DNA of 64,000 nt. Source: Thioalkalivibrio paradoxus. Lineage in GTDB: Bacteria > Pseudomonadota > Gammaproteobacteria > Ectothiorhodospirales > Ectothiorhodospiraceae. Under the pieces are notes generated by a model. That model did not search any database, was not told the DNA's origin, and saw nothing but the letters and a program-made list of their open reading frames with translations. Positions within the stretch are counted from its first letter, which is position 1. Each line of letters starts with the position of its first letter. The position numbers and the translations under genes are program-made. The stretch covers positions 124,001 through 188,000 of the forward strand of contig JAABSC010000001.1 of NCBI GenBank assembly GCA_011390565.1. The letters run 5' to 3'. Below, in pieces: positions 9,259 through 17,287 of the stretch.

Positions 9259-10656
9259 ATGTCCCAGCCCATGTATGAAGCCCGCGTTCCGATCCATCCG
9301 CGATCGGTATCCGGGCGTTTCCGAAACCTGAAATCCGGCATCCTGGTGCTCGCCTACGGGGTGTTCTTCCTGCTGCCCTGGCTGCGCTGGGAGCGTGAGA
9401 CCGGTCCTTCTCAGGCGGTCCTGTTCGATATCCCGGCCCGGCAGTTCTACCTCTTCGACCTGGTCGTCTACCCGCAGGACATCTTCTGGCTCGCGGGCCT
9501 GCTGATGATCGCCGCCCTGCTCCTTTTCTTCGTCACCGGCATCGCCGGGCGCGTGTTTTGCGGCTATTTCTGTTTCCAGACCCTCTGGACCGACGTCTAC
9601 ATGTTCCTCGAGCGACGAATCCAGGGCGAACGGCCGGCCCGCATCCGTCTGTCCAACCAGCCCTGGAATACCGAGAAGTTGTTGAAACTCGGCGCCACCC
9701 ACGCGTCCTGGCTGCTGGTCGCGTTCGCGACGGGCCTGGGGTTCGTCCTGTACTGGGCCGACGCGCCCACGATGGTGCGCGATTTCTTCACCGGGCAGGC
9801 TGCCGGCGCTGCGTACATCACTGCGGGTCTGTTGACGCTCACCACCTATACCTTTGCGGGACTGGCACGCGAGCAGGTGTGCACCTACATGTGCCCCTAT
9901 GCCCGTTTTCAGTCCGTGATGTTCGATCGCGACACGTTGATCGTCTCCTACGATCAGGCACGGGGCGAAGGAGCGGCCGGACGCGGAAAACCGGTGCGCG
10001 ACCTGAAAACCCGGGAAGCTCGGCAGCAGGCAGGTGTCGGGGATTGCATCGACTGCGGCTACTGCGTGCAGGTGTGTCCGACCGGGATCGATATCCGCAA
10101 CGGGCTGCAGATCGAGTGCATCCACTGCGCGCTGTGCATCGATGCCTGCGATACGATCATGGACAAGCAGGGCTGGCCAAGGGGCCTGATCCGCTACACG
10201 TCGGAGAGTGCCCTGGAAGGGAAGAAGACACGGTTCCTGAAACTGAAGACGGTCGGCTACGGACTCGCGATTCTGATCGTCGGAGGCTTGCTGGTTGCCA
10301 GTGTCCTCTCGCGTCCGGCGCTGGATGCCAATGTCAGCCAGGTGCGGCAACCCCTGTTCGTGCAGATGGGCGATGGCAGCACCCAGAACAGTTACGAGAT
10401 CGCGCTGAACAACAAGACGCAGCACAGTCTGGATCTGGAAATTCGTGTGGCCGGTCTCGAAGGTGCGGTCCTCGACCTGGGCCGCGTCGAGGACATCATT
10501 CTGGAACCCTCGCAGCGCACCACGGTACTCGCGCGCGTCCGTTACACCGCCTCGCCGGGAAGCCCATCGCGCCTGCCCCTGGAGTTCGAGATCGTCGATC
10601 GCGAGGGTTCGATGGAGCCCCTGCGCATCGGTTCGCAATTGAGTCTGCGGCCCTGA
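9259..10656 (+). CDS. ccoG: cbb3 oxidase accessory protein CcoG (FixG/RdxA)
   Basis: Membrane ferredoxin-like protein required for cbb3 maturation, thought to reduce copper before insertion into CcoN. The 465 residues have N-terminal membrane spans and a GRVFCGYFCFQTLWTD segment. Two cysteine clusters then follow around residues 258-300 (CIDCGYCVQVCP and CIHCALCIDACD), suited to two 4Fe-4S centres. A C-terminal Ig-like FixG domain follows after another span. It begins 48 bases after ccoP. Confidence 0.96.
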   Translation: MSQPMYEARVPIHPRSVSGRFRNLKSGILVLAYGVFFLLPWLRWERETGPSQAVLFDIPARQFYLFDLVVYPQDIFWLAGLLMIAALLLFFVTGIAGRVFCGYFCFQTLWTDVYMFLERRIQGERPARIRLSNQPWNTEKLLKLGATHASWLLVAFATGLGFVLYWADAPTMVRDFFTGQAAGAAYITAGLLTLTTYTFAGLAREQVCTYMCPYARFQSVMFDRDTLIVSYDQARGEGAAGRGKPVRDLKTREARQQAGVGDCIDCGYCVQVCPTGIDIRNGLQIECIHCALCIDACDTIMDKQGWPRGLIRYTSESALEGKKTRFLKLKTVGYGLAILIVGGLLVASVLSRPALDANVSQVRQPLFVQMGDGSTQNSYEIALNNKTQHSLDLEIRVAGLEGAVLDLGRVEDIILEPSQRTTVLARVRYTASPGSPSRLPLEFEIVDREGSMEPLRIGSQLSLRP

Positions 10657-10709
10657 AGCAACGGGGCGCCGGCCCCATTGCCCGCAGACGCTGAAAGAAG
10701 GCAAGTCTC

Positions 10710-11543
10710 ATGGATAACCTCGTCGTCAGTCTCGGTCTGGGTGTCGCGCTGATCGCGGCGCTGTTCTTTCTGATATACCGATTCACCCGCCTGCGCGGCT
10801 ATCAGACCGCCGGACTGGTGCTGGCCATCACGATGATCGTGTTTGTTCCGCTGTCGGTATTGACCTGGGCCGGTGCGGACGTGTTCGCGATCCATCTCGC
10901 CCTCTACACGATCGTCCCGTATGGACTGGGGATCATCACCACCCAGCTGGAGGGCGAGCAGGGGACGAAGGCCAGACGTGGCCGCCTCCATTGGGCACCG
11001 ATCACGTTGCTGGTGTTTTTCGGAATTGTCGCCACGGTCAATGCGATCCTGTTGTCGGTGGCCACGCACGGAATGCCCGAGCGCTTCATCGGGGTCCTGT
11101 TGCCGAAACCGGAGAGTGCGGCCACGCAGGTTACCTCCGGTTTTCCGGGTACCGTCGCCCGAATCAACGAACGCAAGGAAGCGCTGGCGGTCCCCTATTT
11201 CGAGCAGATCCGTGAACAGCGCGAACTGGGCTGGCAGGTTCACCAGGGTTGGCAGTCGCGGCCCGAAGCGGGACAGTCCGCGCTGTTCCAGGTCCGGGTG
11301 CTGGATCGCGACGGCCGCCCGATTCCCGACGCGACCATCGAGGGCGAGTTCATGCGCGTGGCCGATTTCAATCTCGACCAACCTTTTTCGATGCGTCCCA
11401 TGGGCGACGGGCTGTACGAATCCCGTGTGACGTTGCCGGCCGCGGGCCGCTGGGATCTGCAGATCCGCGTGCGGCGTGGTGAGCACGTATTCGAGCAGCA
11501 GGCGAGTACCAGTGTCCGTGAGAGCCGCGGCCAGCCCGGATGA
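10710..11543 (+). CDS. FixH-like cbb3 assembly protein with extra N-terminal membrane domain
   Basis: Lies where fixH/ccoH is expected, between ccoG and the copper ATPase. Residues about 165-277 resemble FixH: GWQVHQGW, then a beta-rich domain with VLDRDGRPIPDATIEGEF and a final region LPAAGRWDLQIRVRRG. Ordinary FixH is about 150-180 residues with one anchor. This protein has 277, with roughly four hydrophobic spans in residues 1-115 ahead of the periplasmic part. It overlaps ccoI by ATGA. The FixH assignment of the C-terminal part is fairly secure; the role of the extra membrane part is unknown. Confidence 0.75.
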   Translation: MDNLVVSLGLGVALIAALFFLIYRFTRLRGYQTAGLVLAITMIVFVPLSVLTWAGADVFAIHLALYTIVPYGLGIITTQLEGEQGTKARRGRLHWAPITLLVFFGIVATVNAILLSVATHGMPERFIGVLLPKPESAATQVTSGFPGTVARINERKEALAVPYFEQIREQRELGWQVHQGWQSRPEAGQSALFQVRVLDRDGRPIPDATIEGEFMRVADFNLDQPFSMRPMGDGLYESRVTLPAAGRWDLQIRVRRGEHVFEQQASTSVRESRGQPG

Positions 11544-14122
11544 TGGGCCGCGTGGATCCGAGAGCTACCGACGCAGTGAAAACGGTCGGCTCCGCGCCTG
11601 AATCCATCGACACCGGTTGCTTCCATTGCGGCCTTCCGGTTCCGTCCGGCGCACATTATCCGGTGGTGTTCGAAGGCCGACCGCGCGAGACCTGCTGTGG
11701 TGGCTGCCAGGCTGTCGCGAATGCCATCATCGAGAACGGTCTGGGGGCGTATTACCACCACCGTACGGGGCCCGCGGGCGGTCCGGGGGAACCGCTGATT
11801 CCGGACGAACTGCGCGAGTTGAAGCTCTTCGATCAACCCGAAGTGCAGCGTCAGTTCGTCACCGACGAGACCGACCGCGCCTCCGGCCGGGTGTTGCGCG
11901 AGGCGTCGCTGATCCTCGAGGGCATCACCTGTGCCGCGTGCGTCTGGCTGAACGAACGCCATGTCCGGGCCTTGACCGGGGTGACCGATTTCACGGTCAA
12001 TTATTCGACCCACCGGGCACGTGTGCGCTGGGACCCGGAGCTTCTGGCCCTGTCCGACATACTCGAGGCGATCCGGAGCATCGGCTACCGGGCGCATCCC
12101 TACGATCCGGGAACACGTGACAAGGCGTTCCAGCGCGAGCGGCATCTGGCCCTGCGGCGTCTTGCGGTCGCGGGTCTCGGCATGATGCAGGTCATGATGC
12201 TGGCCGTGGCTCTCTGGCTGGGCCATGGCGACGAGGAGCATTCGGGTCTGCTCCAGTTCATGCGCTGGGTGGCGGCCGGCCTGACCACTCCGGTGGTGTT
12301 CTACGCGGCGGTGCCGTTTTTCCGGAGCGCCTGGCGTGACCTGCGCCACCGGCAGCTGGGCATGGATGTGCCGGTCAGCCTTGCGATCCTGAGCACCTAC
12401 TTCGCCAGCCTGTACTCGGTCGCGCTCGGGACCGGCGAACACGTCTACTTCGAGTCGGTGGCGATGTTCGTCTTCTTCCTGTTGACGAGCCGTTACCTGG
12501 AGCTGATGGCGCGCCAGCGTTCGAGCCAGGCGATCGACCGCCTCGACCGCCTGATTCCGGCGCTGGCCACGCGGATGACGGCCGACGGTCGCGACGAGCA
12601 GGTCCCGGTGGCCGAACTCGCACCCGGAGATCGCGTACGGGTGCGGCCCGGGGAGCCGCTGCCTGCCGATGGGCTCGTGGAGTCCGGCGAGTCGACGGTC
12701 AATCAGGCCCTGCTGACCGGCGAGCCCGAGCCCTGCCTGCGCCAGGTCGGTGACGCGGTCACGGGGGGTACCGTGAACGTGGACAGTCCGCTGGTGGTAC
12801 GGGTCACCCGTGTCGGCGCCGAGACCACGCTGGCGGCCATCCAGCGCCTGCTGGACCGTGCCCAGACCGACAAACCCCGGCTGGCGCGGATGGCCGAACG
12901 CGGAACCGGTCACTTCACGGCGGCAGTGCTGATCCTGACCACAGTGGTGGGGCTGGTCTGGTATTTCTGGATCGCGCCCGACCGCGCGTTCTGGGTGGTG
13001 GTGGCGATGCTGGTGGCGACCTGCCCCTGTGCGCTGGCGCTTGCCACGCCGGTGGCGATCACCACCACCACCGGCGTGCTGTCGCGGATCGGCCTGTTAC
13101 TGACACGGGGTCAGGCGGTCGAGGACATGGCCCGCGCCAACGTGGTCTGTTTCGACAAGACGGGGACCCTCACCGTGGGTCGGCCCGAGTGGGTCTCGAC
13201 GCAGGTGCTGACCCCGGGGTTCGACGGACAAGCCTTGCTGCAGTTGGCCGCGGCCCTGGAACGCCACTCGGAACACCCGCTCGCCAAGGCGTTGGTGCAG
13301 GCGGCGGGGGACATTGCGCTGCCCCCGATGCAGCACGTGCGCAACGTGGCGGGCCGCGGCCTTTCCGGAGTTCTGGACGGCGTGGAACTGCGTGTCGGTA
13401 CCGCCGATTTCGTCGGCTTGGAACGGGTGCCCGAGGGGATCGAGCCACCGGACACGCATGCGCAGGCCACGTCCGTCTGGGTGGCCCGCGGGGACGAGAT
13501 TCTCGGGGTCTTCTGGCTGGCCGATCAGCCGCGCCCGCGCGTACGCGAGACCGTGAGGGAGTTGCAGGATCTCGGTGTGGAGGTCGTCCTGCTGTCTGGC
13601 GACCGCCCGGAGTCGGCAGCCATTTTCGCCGAACACGCGGGTATTTCCGAGGCCCGGGGAGGAATGGCGCCGGAAGACAAGGTGCGCTACGTGCGCGAAC
13701 GCCAGGCGCGGGGCGAGATCGTGCTGATGGCCGGCGAGGGCATCAACGATGCGCCCGTGCTTGCCGGCGCCGACATCTCGCTGGCCATGGGCAGCGGCAC
13801 GCGGATCGCCCAGACCCAGGCCGACCTCGTGCTGATGTCGGATCGCCTGGAGGCCATACCGGCCGCCATCCGGCAGTCCCGGGACACTCTGCGCATCGTG
13901 CGCCAGAACCTGATCTGGGCCGTGGGCTACAACGGGATCGCGCTGCCCGTTGCGGCAACGGGACTGCTGACCCCCTGGCTGGCCGCCCTCGGCATGTCGC
14001 TCAGCTCGCTGATCGTGGTGGGTAACGCCCTGCGGCTGCGTCGTGAGGGTGAGTCCCTGTTGTCCGGCGCGCCCGACCGGGTCACCTTGCCCGCGACGGT
14101 CATCCGTCCACGTGCAGGTTGA
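11540..14122 (+). CDS. ccoI: Copper-translocating P-type ATPase CcoI (FixI)
   Basis: P1B-type ATPase that supplies copper for the CuB site of cbb3 oxidase. The 860 residues have an N-terminal cysteine domain (CFHCGLPVPSG, CCGGCQ), a heavy-metal domain with CAAC (GITCAACVWLNE), CPC at residues 495-497 in the ion pathway, the phosphorylated Asp539 in DKTGTLT and the HP motif EHPLAKA. One oddity: the hinge motif normally written GDGxND reads GEGIND, with Glu733 in place of Asp. Its start overlaps the fixH-like stop. Confidence 0.95.
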   Translation: MMGRVDPRATDAVKTVGSAPESIDTGCFHCGLPVPSGAHYPVVFEGRPRETCCGGCQAVANAIIENGLGAYYHHRTGPAGGPGEPLIPDELRELKLFDQPEVQRQFVTDETDRASGRVLREASLILEGITCAACVWLNERHVRALTGVTDFTVNYSTHRARVRWDPELLALSDILEAIRSIGYRAHPYDPGTRDKAFQRERHLALRRLAVAGLGMMQVMMLAVALWLGHGDEEHSGLLQFMRWVAAGLTTPVVFYAAVPFFRSAWRDLRHRQLGMDVPVSLAILSTYFASLYSVALGTGEHVYFESVAMFVFFLLTSRYLELMARQRSSQAIDRLDRLIPALATRMTADGRDEQVPVAELAPGDRVRVRPGEPLPADGLVESGESTVNQALLTGEPEPCLRQVGDAVTGGTVNVDSPLVVRVTRVGAETTLAAIQRLLDRAQTDKPRLARMAERGTGHFTAAVLILTTVVGLVWYFWIAPDRAFWVVVAMLVATCPCALALATPVAITTTTGVLSRIGLLLTRGQAVEDMARANVVCFDKTGTLTVGRPEWVSTQVLTPGFDGQALLQLAAALERHSEHPLAKALVQAAGDIALPPMQHVRNVAGRGLSGVLDGVELRVGTADFVGLERVPEGIEPPDTHAQATSVWVARGDEILGVFWLADQPRPRVRETVRELQDLGVEVVLLSGDRPESAAIFAEHAGISEARGGMAPEDKVRYVRERQARGEIVLMAGEGINDAPVLAGADISLAMGSGTRIAQTQADLVLMSDRLEAIPAAIRQSRDTLRIVRQNLIWAVGYNGIALPVAATGLLTPWLAALGMSLSSLIVVGNALRLRREGESLLSGAPDRVTLPATVIRPRAG

Positions 14123-14151
14123 ACGTCGCGTCCTCCTGCTACACTTGAGCG

Positions 14152-14361
14152 ATGGAAGTTCTATACCTGCTCATTCCCATCGCGCTCATCCTGGTGCTGG
14201 TCATCGGTCTGGCGCTGTTCTGGGCCATCCGTTCGGGGCAGTACGAGGACATGGAGGGTCCGGCGCACCGGATCCTGATGGACGATGATGATCCGTTGAT
14301 TCCCGGCAACCGCGAAAAACGGGATTCGGGCGATTCCAACCCCGGCGGACGCGACGGCTGA
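14152..14361 (+). CDS. ccoS: cbb3 oxidase maturation protein CcoS
   Basis: A 69-residue protein with one N-terminal helix (LLIPIALILVLVIGLALFWA), then the conserved SGQYEDMEGPAHRILMDDDD stretch typical of CcoS, and a polar tail. CcoS is needed for cofactor insertion into cbb3 oxidase. It follows ccoI by 29 bases, the normal order. Confidence 0.93.
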   Translation: MEVLYLLIPIALILVLVIGLALFWAIRSGQYEDMEGPAHRILMDDDDPLIPGNREKRDSGDSNPGGRDG

Positions 14362-14459
14362 CGTTCCGCGTGAGCAGCCCCGGCGTCGCATCGCTTCTTG
14401 CGCGCGTGCGGCGTTCGGAATACCCTTCGCGCACAGAGCAACGGACGGATTCCACGGTC

Positions 14460-14564
14460 ATGCGTAACTGGTTCACCTTCGAAAACCTTCCCCTGACCCT
14501 GATCATTGCCCTGATCATCGCGTCATGGCTGAGCTTCTTTTCGGTGATCCTGTTCGCCGACTGA
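14460..14564 (+). CDS. Putative 34-residue single-helix membrane protein
   Basis: Short ORF beginning MRNWFTFENLPLTLIIALII and ending in SFFSVILFAD, essentially one transmembrane helix with a short aromatic N-terminus. The frame can be extended to a GTG at 14370 (64 residues), but that extension looks like unselected sequence. It follows ccoS on the same strand, so it may be a small oxidase subunit or assembly factor, as known for the single-helix CcoM in other cbb3 enzymes. No sequence match to CcoM was recognised. Its TGA lies back to back with the opposing gene's stop in the palindrome TGATCA. Confidence 0.45.
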   Translation: MRNWFTFENLPLTLIIALIIASWLSFFSVILFAD

Positions 14565-15035
14565 TCAGCCGTCCTCGTCTTCCGGACCCTCCAGCGCCGG
14601 AAGCCCGGTTTTTCCCAACAGTTGCCCCAGCGCCAGCCGCGAGCTGCGGGTGATGAACCGGCGCGACAGGCGGCGTTTACCCAGGAGCAACCGCTTCTGC
14701 AGCGCACGGTCCTGGTAGAGGACCTGCGCGGGCGAGGGCCCGAAGGCCCGGTCCAGGCTGACACGGACCAGTCGCCCCAGGTTGATCCCCCGCCCGTCGT
14801 CCAGAAGAATGAAATGCGGCGCGAGCCCGCGCGCAGGGTCCGGGCGCGGGAAATCCAGGACGTCCAGCAGCACGTACGGCGTGCCGGTCTGGCGCACAGC
14901 CAGGTGGGTATCGCTGGCCAGCAATTCGACCAGGTAGACGTTTCGCCCTATGGCGGCGCGCAGTCGCTTCACGTGGCGGGTGTAGGCGGGCGAGGGCCAC
15001 AGCGTGCCCTGATTCGGCGTTCCTGCGTCCCGCAT
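14565..15035 (-). CDS. Hypothetical protein, 156 residues
   Basis: Not recognised. A basic, soluble protein without signal peptide or membrane span. It begins MRDAGTPNQGTLWPSPAYTRHVKRLRAAIG, has a central YVLLDVLDFPRPDPARG and HFILLDDGRGINLGRLVRVS, and ends in an acidic tail. It starts 25 bases after the cysteine desulfurase on the same strand, so the two may be co-transcribed. The ATG at 15035 has a weak GGA upstream. The continuous frame and the shared strand support it as real. Confidence 0.6.
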   Translation of the reverse strand: MRDAGTPNQGTLWPSPAYTRHVKRLRAAIGRNVYLVELLASDTHLAVRQTGTPYVLLDVLDFPRPDPARGLAPHFILLDDGRGINLGRLVRVSLDRAFGPSPAQVLYQDRALQKRLLLGKRRLSRRFITRSSRLALGQLLGKTGLPALEGPEDEDG

Positions 15036-15060
15036 CAGTTCCGGGATCCGTGCGTGCGTG

Positions 15061-16227
15061 TCATGCCCGCCTCTCGGGCACGGAGCCGGCGGGCGGGCGC
15101 CACGACTCCTGCGCCAGCATCCCCAGGACGTCGTCGATGTCTTTCACGGAAGTGTCCCGGCCCAGGCTGAACCGGACGGCGCCCTGGCCAACCTCCGGGG
15201 CCACGCCCATGGCCCGCAGGACCGGAGACAGCTCGACTTTTCCCGAGTGGCAGGCCGCTCCGGTCGACGCCGCCACGCCGTCCAGTGCGGCCAGTACCTG
15301 GCCTCCGAGCGCACCGTGGAAGGAGACGTTCAGCGTGTTGGGGAGTACATCCCGTGGATGGCCGTGGAAGACGACGCGATCGCCGAAGTGCGCAATCAGC
15401 CCTCGACGGAATCGATCGCGCAGCTCGGCCACCCGCCGCATTGGAGCAAGATCGGTGGCAAGCCTGGCCGCCACCCCGAGCCCTGCGGCAAGCATGGCGC
15501 TCTCGGTCCCGGCGCGACGGCCGTTTTCATGGCCCGCGCCATGGATCAGCGGTTCCAGCACCGTCCCCGAACGCACGAAGAGCGCCCCGATGCCCTTCGG
15601 GGCATGGAATTTGTGTCCGGCCAGCGTCAGCAGGTCGACGCCGAGTTCATCGACCCGGGTCGGAATCTTGCCCACCGACTGGGCGGCGTCGCTGTGGAAG
15701 AGGACGCCGTGTTCGCGCGCGATCCGGGCGCATTCGGCAATCGGCTGGATCGTGCCTACCTCGTTGTTCGCATGCATCACGCTGATCAGCGCGGTGGCGG
15801 GGGTGATCGCGCGACGAAGGTCGTCCGGGTCGATCCGGCCCGTTGCGTCCACCGGCAAGCGTGTGATCACCGCGCCCAGGCGTTCGAGGAAAGCGCAGGG
15901 TGCCTGGATGGCAGGGTGTTCCACCGCCGTCGTGATGATCTGCGTGGGCCGTCCACGCCGGGCGAAGAAAACGCCCTTCAACGCGTGATTGTTGGCCTCG
16001 CTGCCGCCGCTGGTGAAAACGATCTCGTGCGGTTGGCAGCCGAGCAGGGCCGCAACCTCGGACCGTGACCGTTCCACTGCCGTGCGGGCGGGCCGACCGG
16101 CCCAATGCGTGCTGGAAGGATTGCCGAAGCCCCGTTCCATCTCCGCGCGCATGGCCTCGGCGGCCTCCGGTGCAAGCGGCGTACTGGCGTTGCAGTCCAG
16201 GTAGATCCTGCGCATGAAACGGAGCAT
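15061..16227 (-). CDS. Cysteine desulfurase (NifS/IscS-like, class V aminotransferase fold)
   Basis: PLP enzyme that removes sulfur from cysteine as a persulfide for Fe-S cluster or tRNA thiolation use. The 388 residues show the class hallmarks: YLDCNASTPLAP, GNPSSTHWAGR, TSGGSEANNHALKG, HANNEVGTIQP and the PLP Lys in LLTLAGHKFHAPKG. The catalytic-loop Cys is in ASTGAACHSG. No IscU, IscR or NifU neighbour is present, so it is not the isc housekeeping copy; an orphan desulfurase serving another pathway is more likely. The ATG at 16227 is preceded by GGGGG; an ATG at 16215 is possible. Confidence 0.9.
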   Translation of the reverse strand: MLRFMRRIYLDCNASTPLAPEAAEAMRAEMERGFGNPSSTHWAGRPARTAVERSRSEVAALLGCQPHEIVFTSGGSEANNHALKGVFFARRGRPTQIITTAVEHPAIQAPCAFLERLGAVITRLPVDATGRIDPDDLRRAITPATALISVMHANNEVGTIQPIAECARIAREHGVLFHSDAAQSVGKIPTRVDELGVDLLTLAGHKFHAPKGIGALFVRSGTVLEPLIHGAGHENGRRAGTESAMLAAGLGVAARLATDLAPMRRVAELRDRFRRGLIAHFGDRVVFHGHPRDVLPNTLNVSFHGALGGQVLAALDGVAASTGAACHSGKVELSPVLRAMGVAPEVGQGAVRFSLGRDTSVKDIDDVLGMLAQESWRPPAGSVPERRA

Positions 16228-16330
16228 AACAGCCCCCGCGCCCGGAATCCGCCCTGCGCCGACGGATCAGATCAGGCGCTGGACGAGCGCGGGGCCGCCG
16301 GGCCTCACGGGTCCCGTTCGGAGTCGCGGA

Positions 16331-17194
16331 TCAGGCCTCGAGGCCTTCCCGCAAGGCGTGTATCGCGCGATTCTCGATCTGCCGGATGCGTTCGGCAGAG
16401 ACGCCGTATTCGTCCGCCAGTTCATGCAACGTGGCCTTGGGTTCGATCATGTACCGCCGGACCAGGATGTCGCGGCTGCGTGTGTCGAGCGCGTGCAGCG
16501 AGCGCTGCACCCGCGCCTGGTAGTGGTGATCCCAGTCGGCATCTTCCGCGACCTGTGCCGGGTCGGCCTGGGGATCGGACGCGAGCTGCTCGGATGGAAC
16601 CAGGTACCCGCGGTCGTCATCGTCCTGCGGGTCGGGATCGAAGCTGGTGTCGCGCCCCGCCAGGCGGCTCTCCATTTCCAGCACATCGCTTTCCGGGACA
16701 CCGAGATCGCGCGCGACCGCGGTGACTTCCTCCGGGTTCAGCCAGCCGAGGCGCTGCTTGCTCTGGCGCAGGTTGAAGAAGAGCTTGCGCTGGGCCTTGG
16801 TGGTGGCCACCTTCACGATGCGCCAGTTGCGCAGGATGAATTCGTGAATTTCGGCGCGGATCCAGTGCACGGCGAAGGACACCAGGCGCACGCCCTGCGC
16901 CGGATCGAAGCGGCGCACGGCCTTCATCAGACCGATATTGCCTTCCTGGATCAGGTCGTTGAGTGGCAGCCCGTAGCCGCTGTAGCCACGTGCCACGTGA
17001 ACCACGAAACGAAGGTTGTGCAGGATCAGGCGCCGGGCCGCGTCGAGATCCTGGCGTTCGTGGAGCTCGCGTGCGAGCCGCTGCTCCTCTTCGACATCGA
17101 GTACCTCGTAACGGCCCACGGCCGCGAGGTATTGGTCGAGATTGCCCAGTGGGACCGGCATGTCCATGGGCCTGTGCACCAATTCCTGGCTCAT
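16331..17194 (-). CDS. rpoH: RNA polymerase heat-shock sigma factor RpoH (sigma-32)
   Basis: Alternative sigma factor that directs transcription of chaperone and protease genes. The 287 residues show region 2 (NLRFVVHVARGYSGYGLPLND, then LIQEGNIGLMKAVRRFDP), the diagnostic RpoH box (QRKLFFNLRQSKQRL) and a region 4 helix-turn-helix (LHELADEYGVSAERIRQIEN). It follows ftsY-ftsE-ftsX as in most gammaproteobacteria. GGGAGGAG lies upstream of the ATG. A near-perfect CIRCE operator 32 bases upstream suggests repression by HrcA. Confidence 0.97.
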   Translation of the reverse strand: MSQELVHRPMDMPVPLGNLDQYLAAVGRYEVLDVEEEQRLARELHERQDLDAARRLILHNLRFVVHVARGYSGYGLPLNDLIQEGNIGLMKAVRRFDPAQGVRLVSFAVHWIRAEIHEFILRNWRIVKVATTKAQRKLFFNLRQSKQRLGWLNPEEVTAVARDLGVPESDVLEMESRLAGRDTSFDPDPQDDDDRGYLVPSEQLASDPQADPAQVAEDADWDHHYQARVQRSLHALDTRSRDILVRRYMIEPKATLHELADEYGVSAERIRQIENRAIHALREGLEA

Positions 17195-17225
17195 GAGGGT
17201 CTCCTCCCTTGAAAACGCCCAAATA

Positions 17226-17252
17226 TTAGCAGTCTGGAACTTAGAGTGCTAA
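17226..17252. promoter_or_regulatory. CIRCE operator (HrcA-binding inverted repeat) in the rpoH promoter
   Basis: On the plus strand it reads TTAGCAGTC, nine bases, GAGTGCTAA. The CIRCE consensus is TTAGCACTC-N9-GAGTGCTAA, so 17 of 18 arm bases match with the exact spacer. On the minus strand it overlaps a plausible sigma-70 promoter (TTAGCA, 18 bases, TAATAT), and its edge is 32 bases from the rpoH start. HrcA bound here would block rpoH transcription. The ftsX stop is 36 bases beyond it on the other side, so only rpoH is a sensible target. Confidence 0.8.
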
Positions 17253-17287
17253 CGGGTGGGGTGGTTCCCGTGCCGTGTGAGGGGGAA

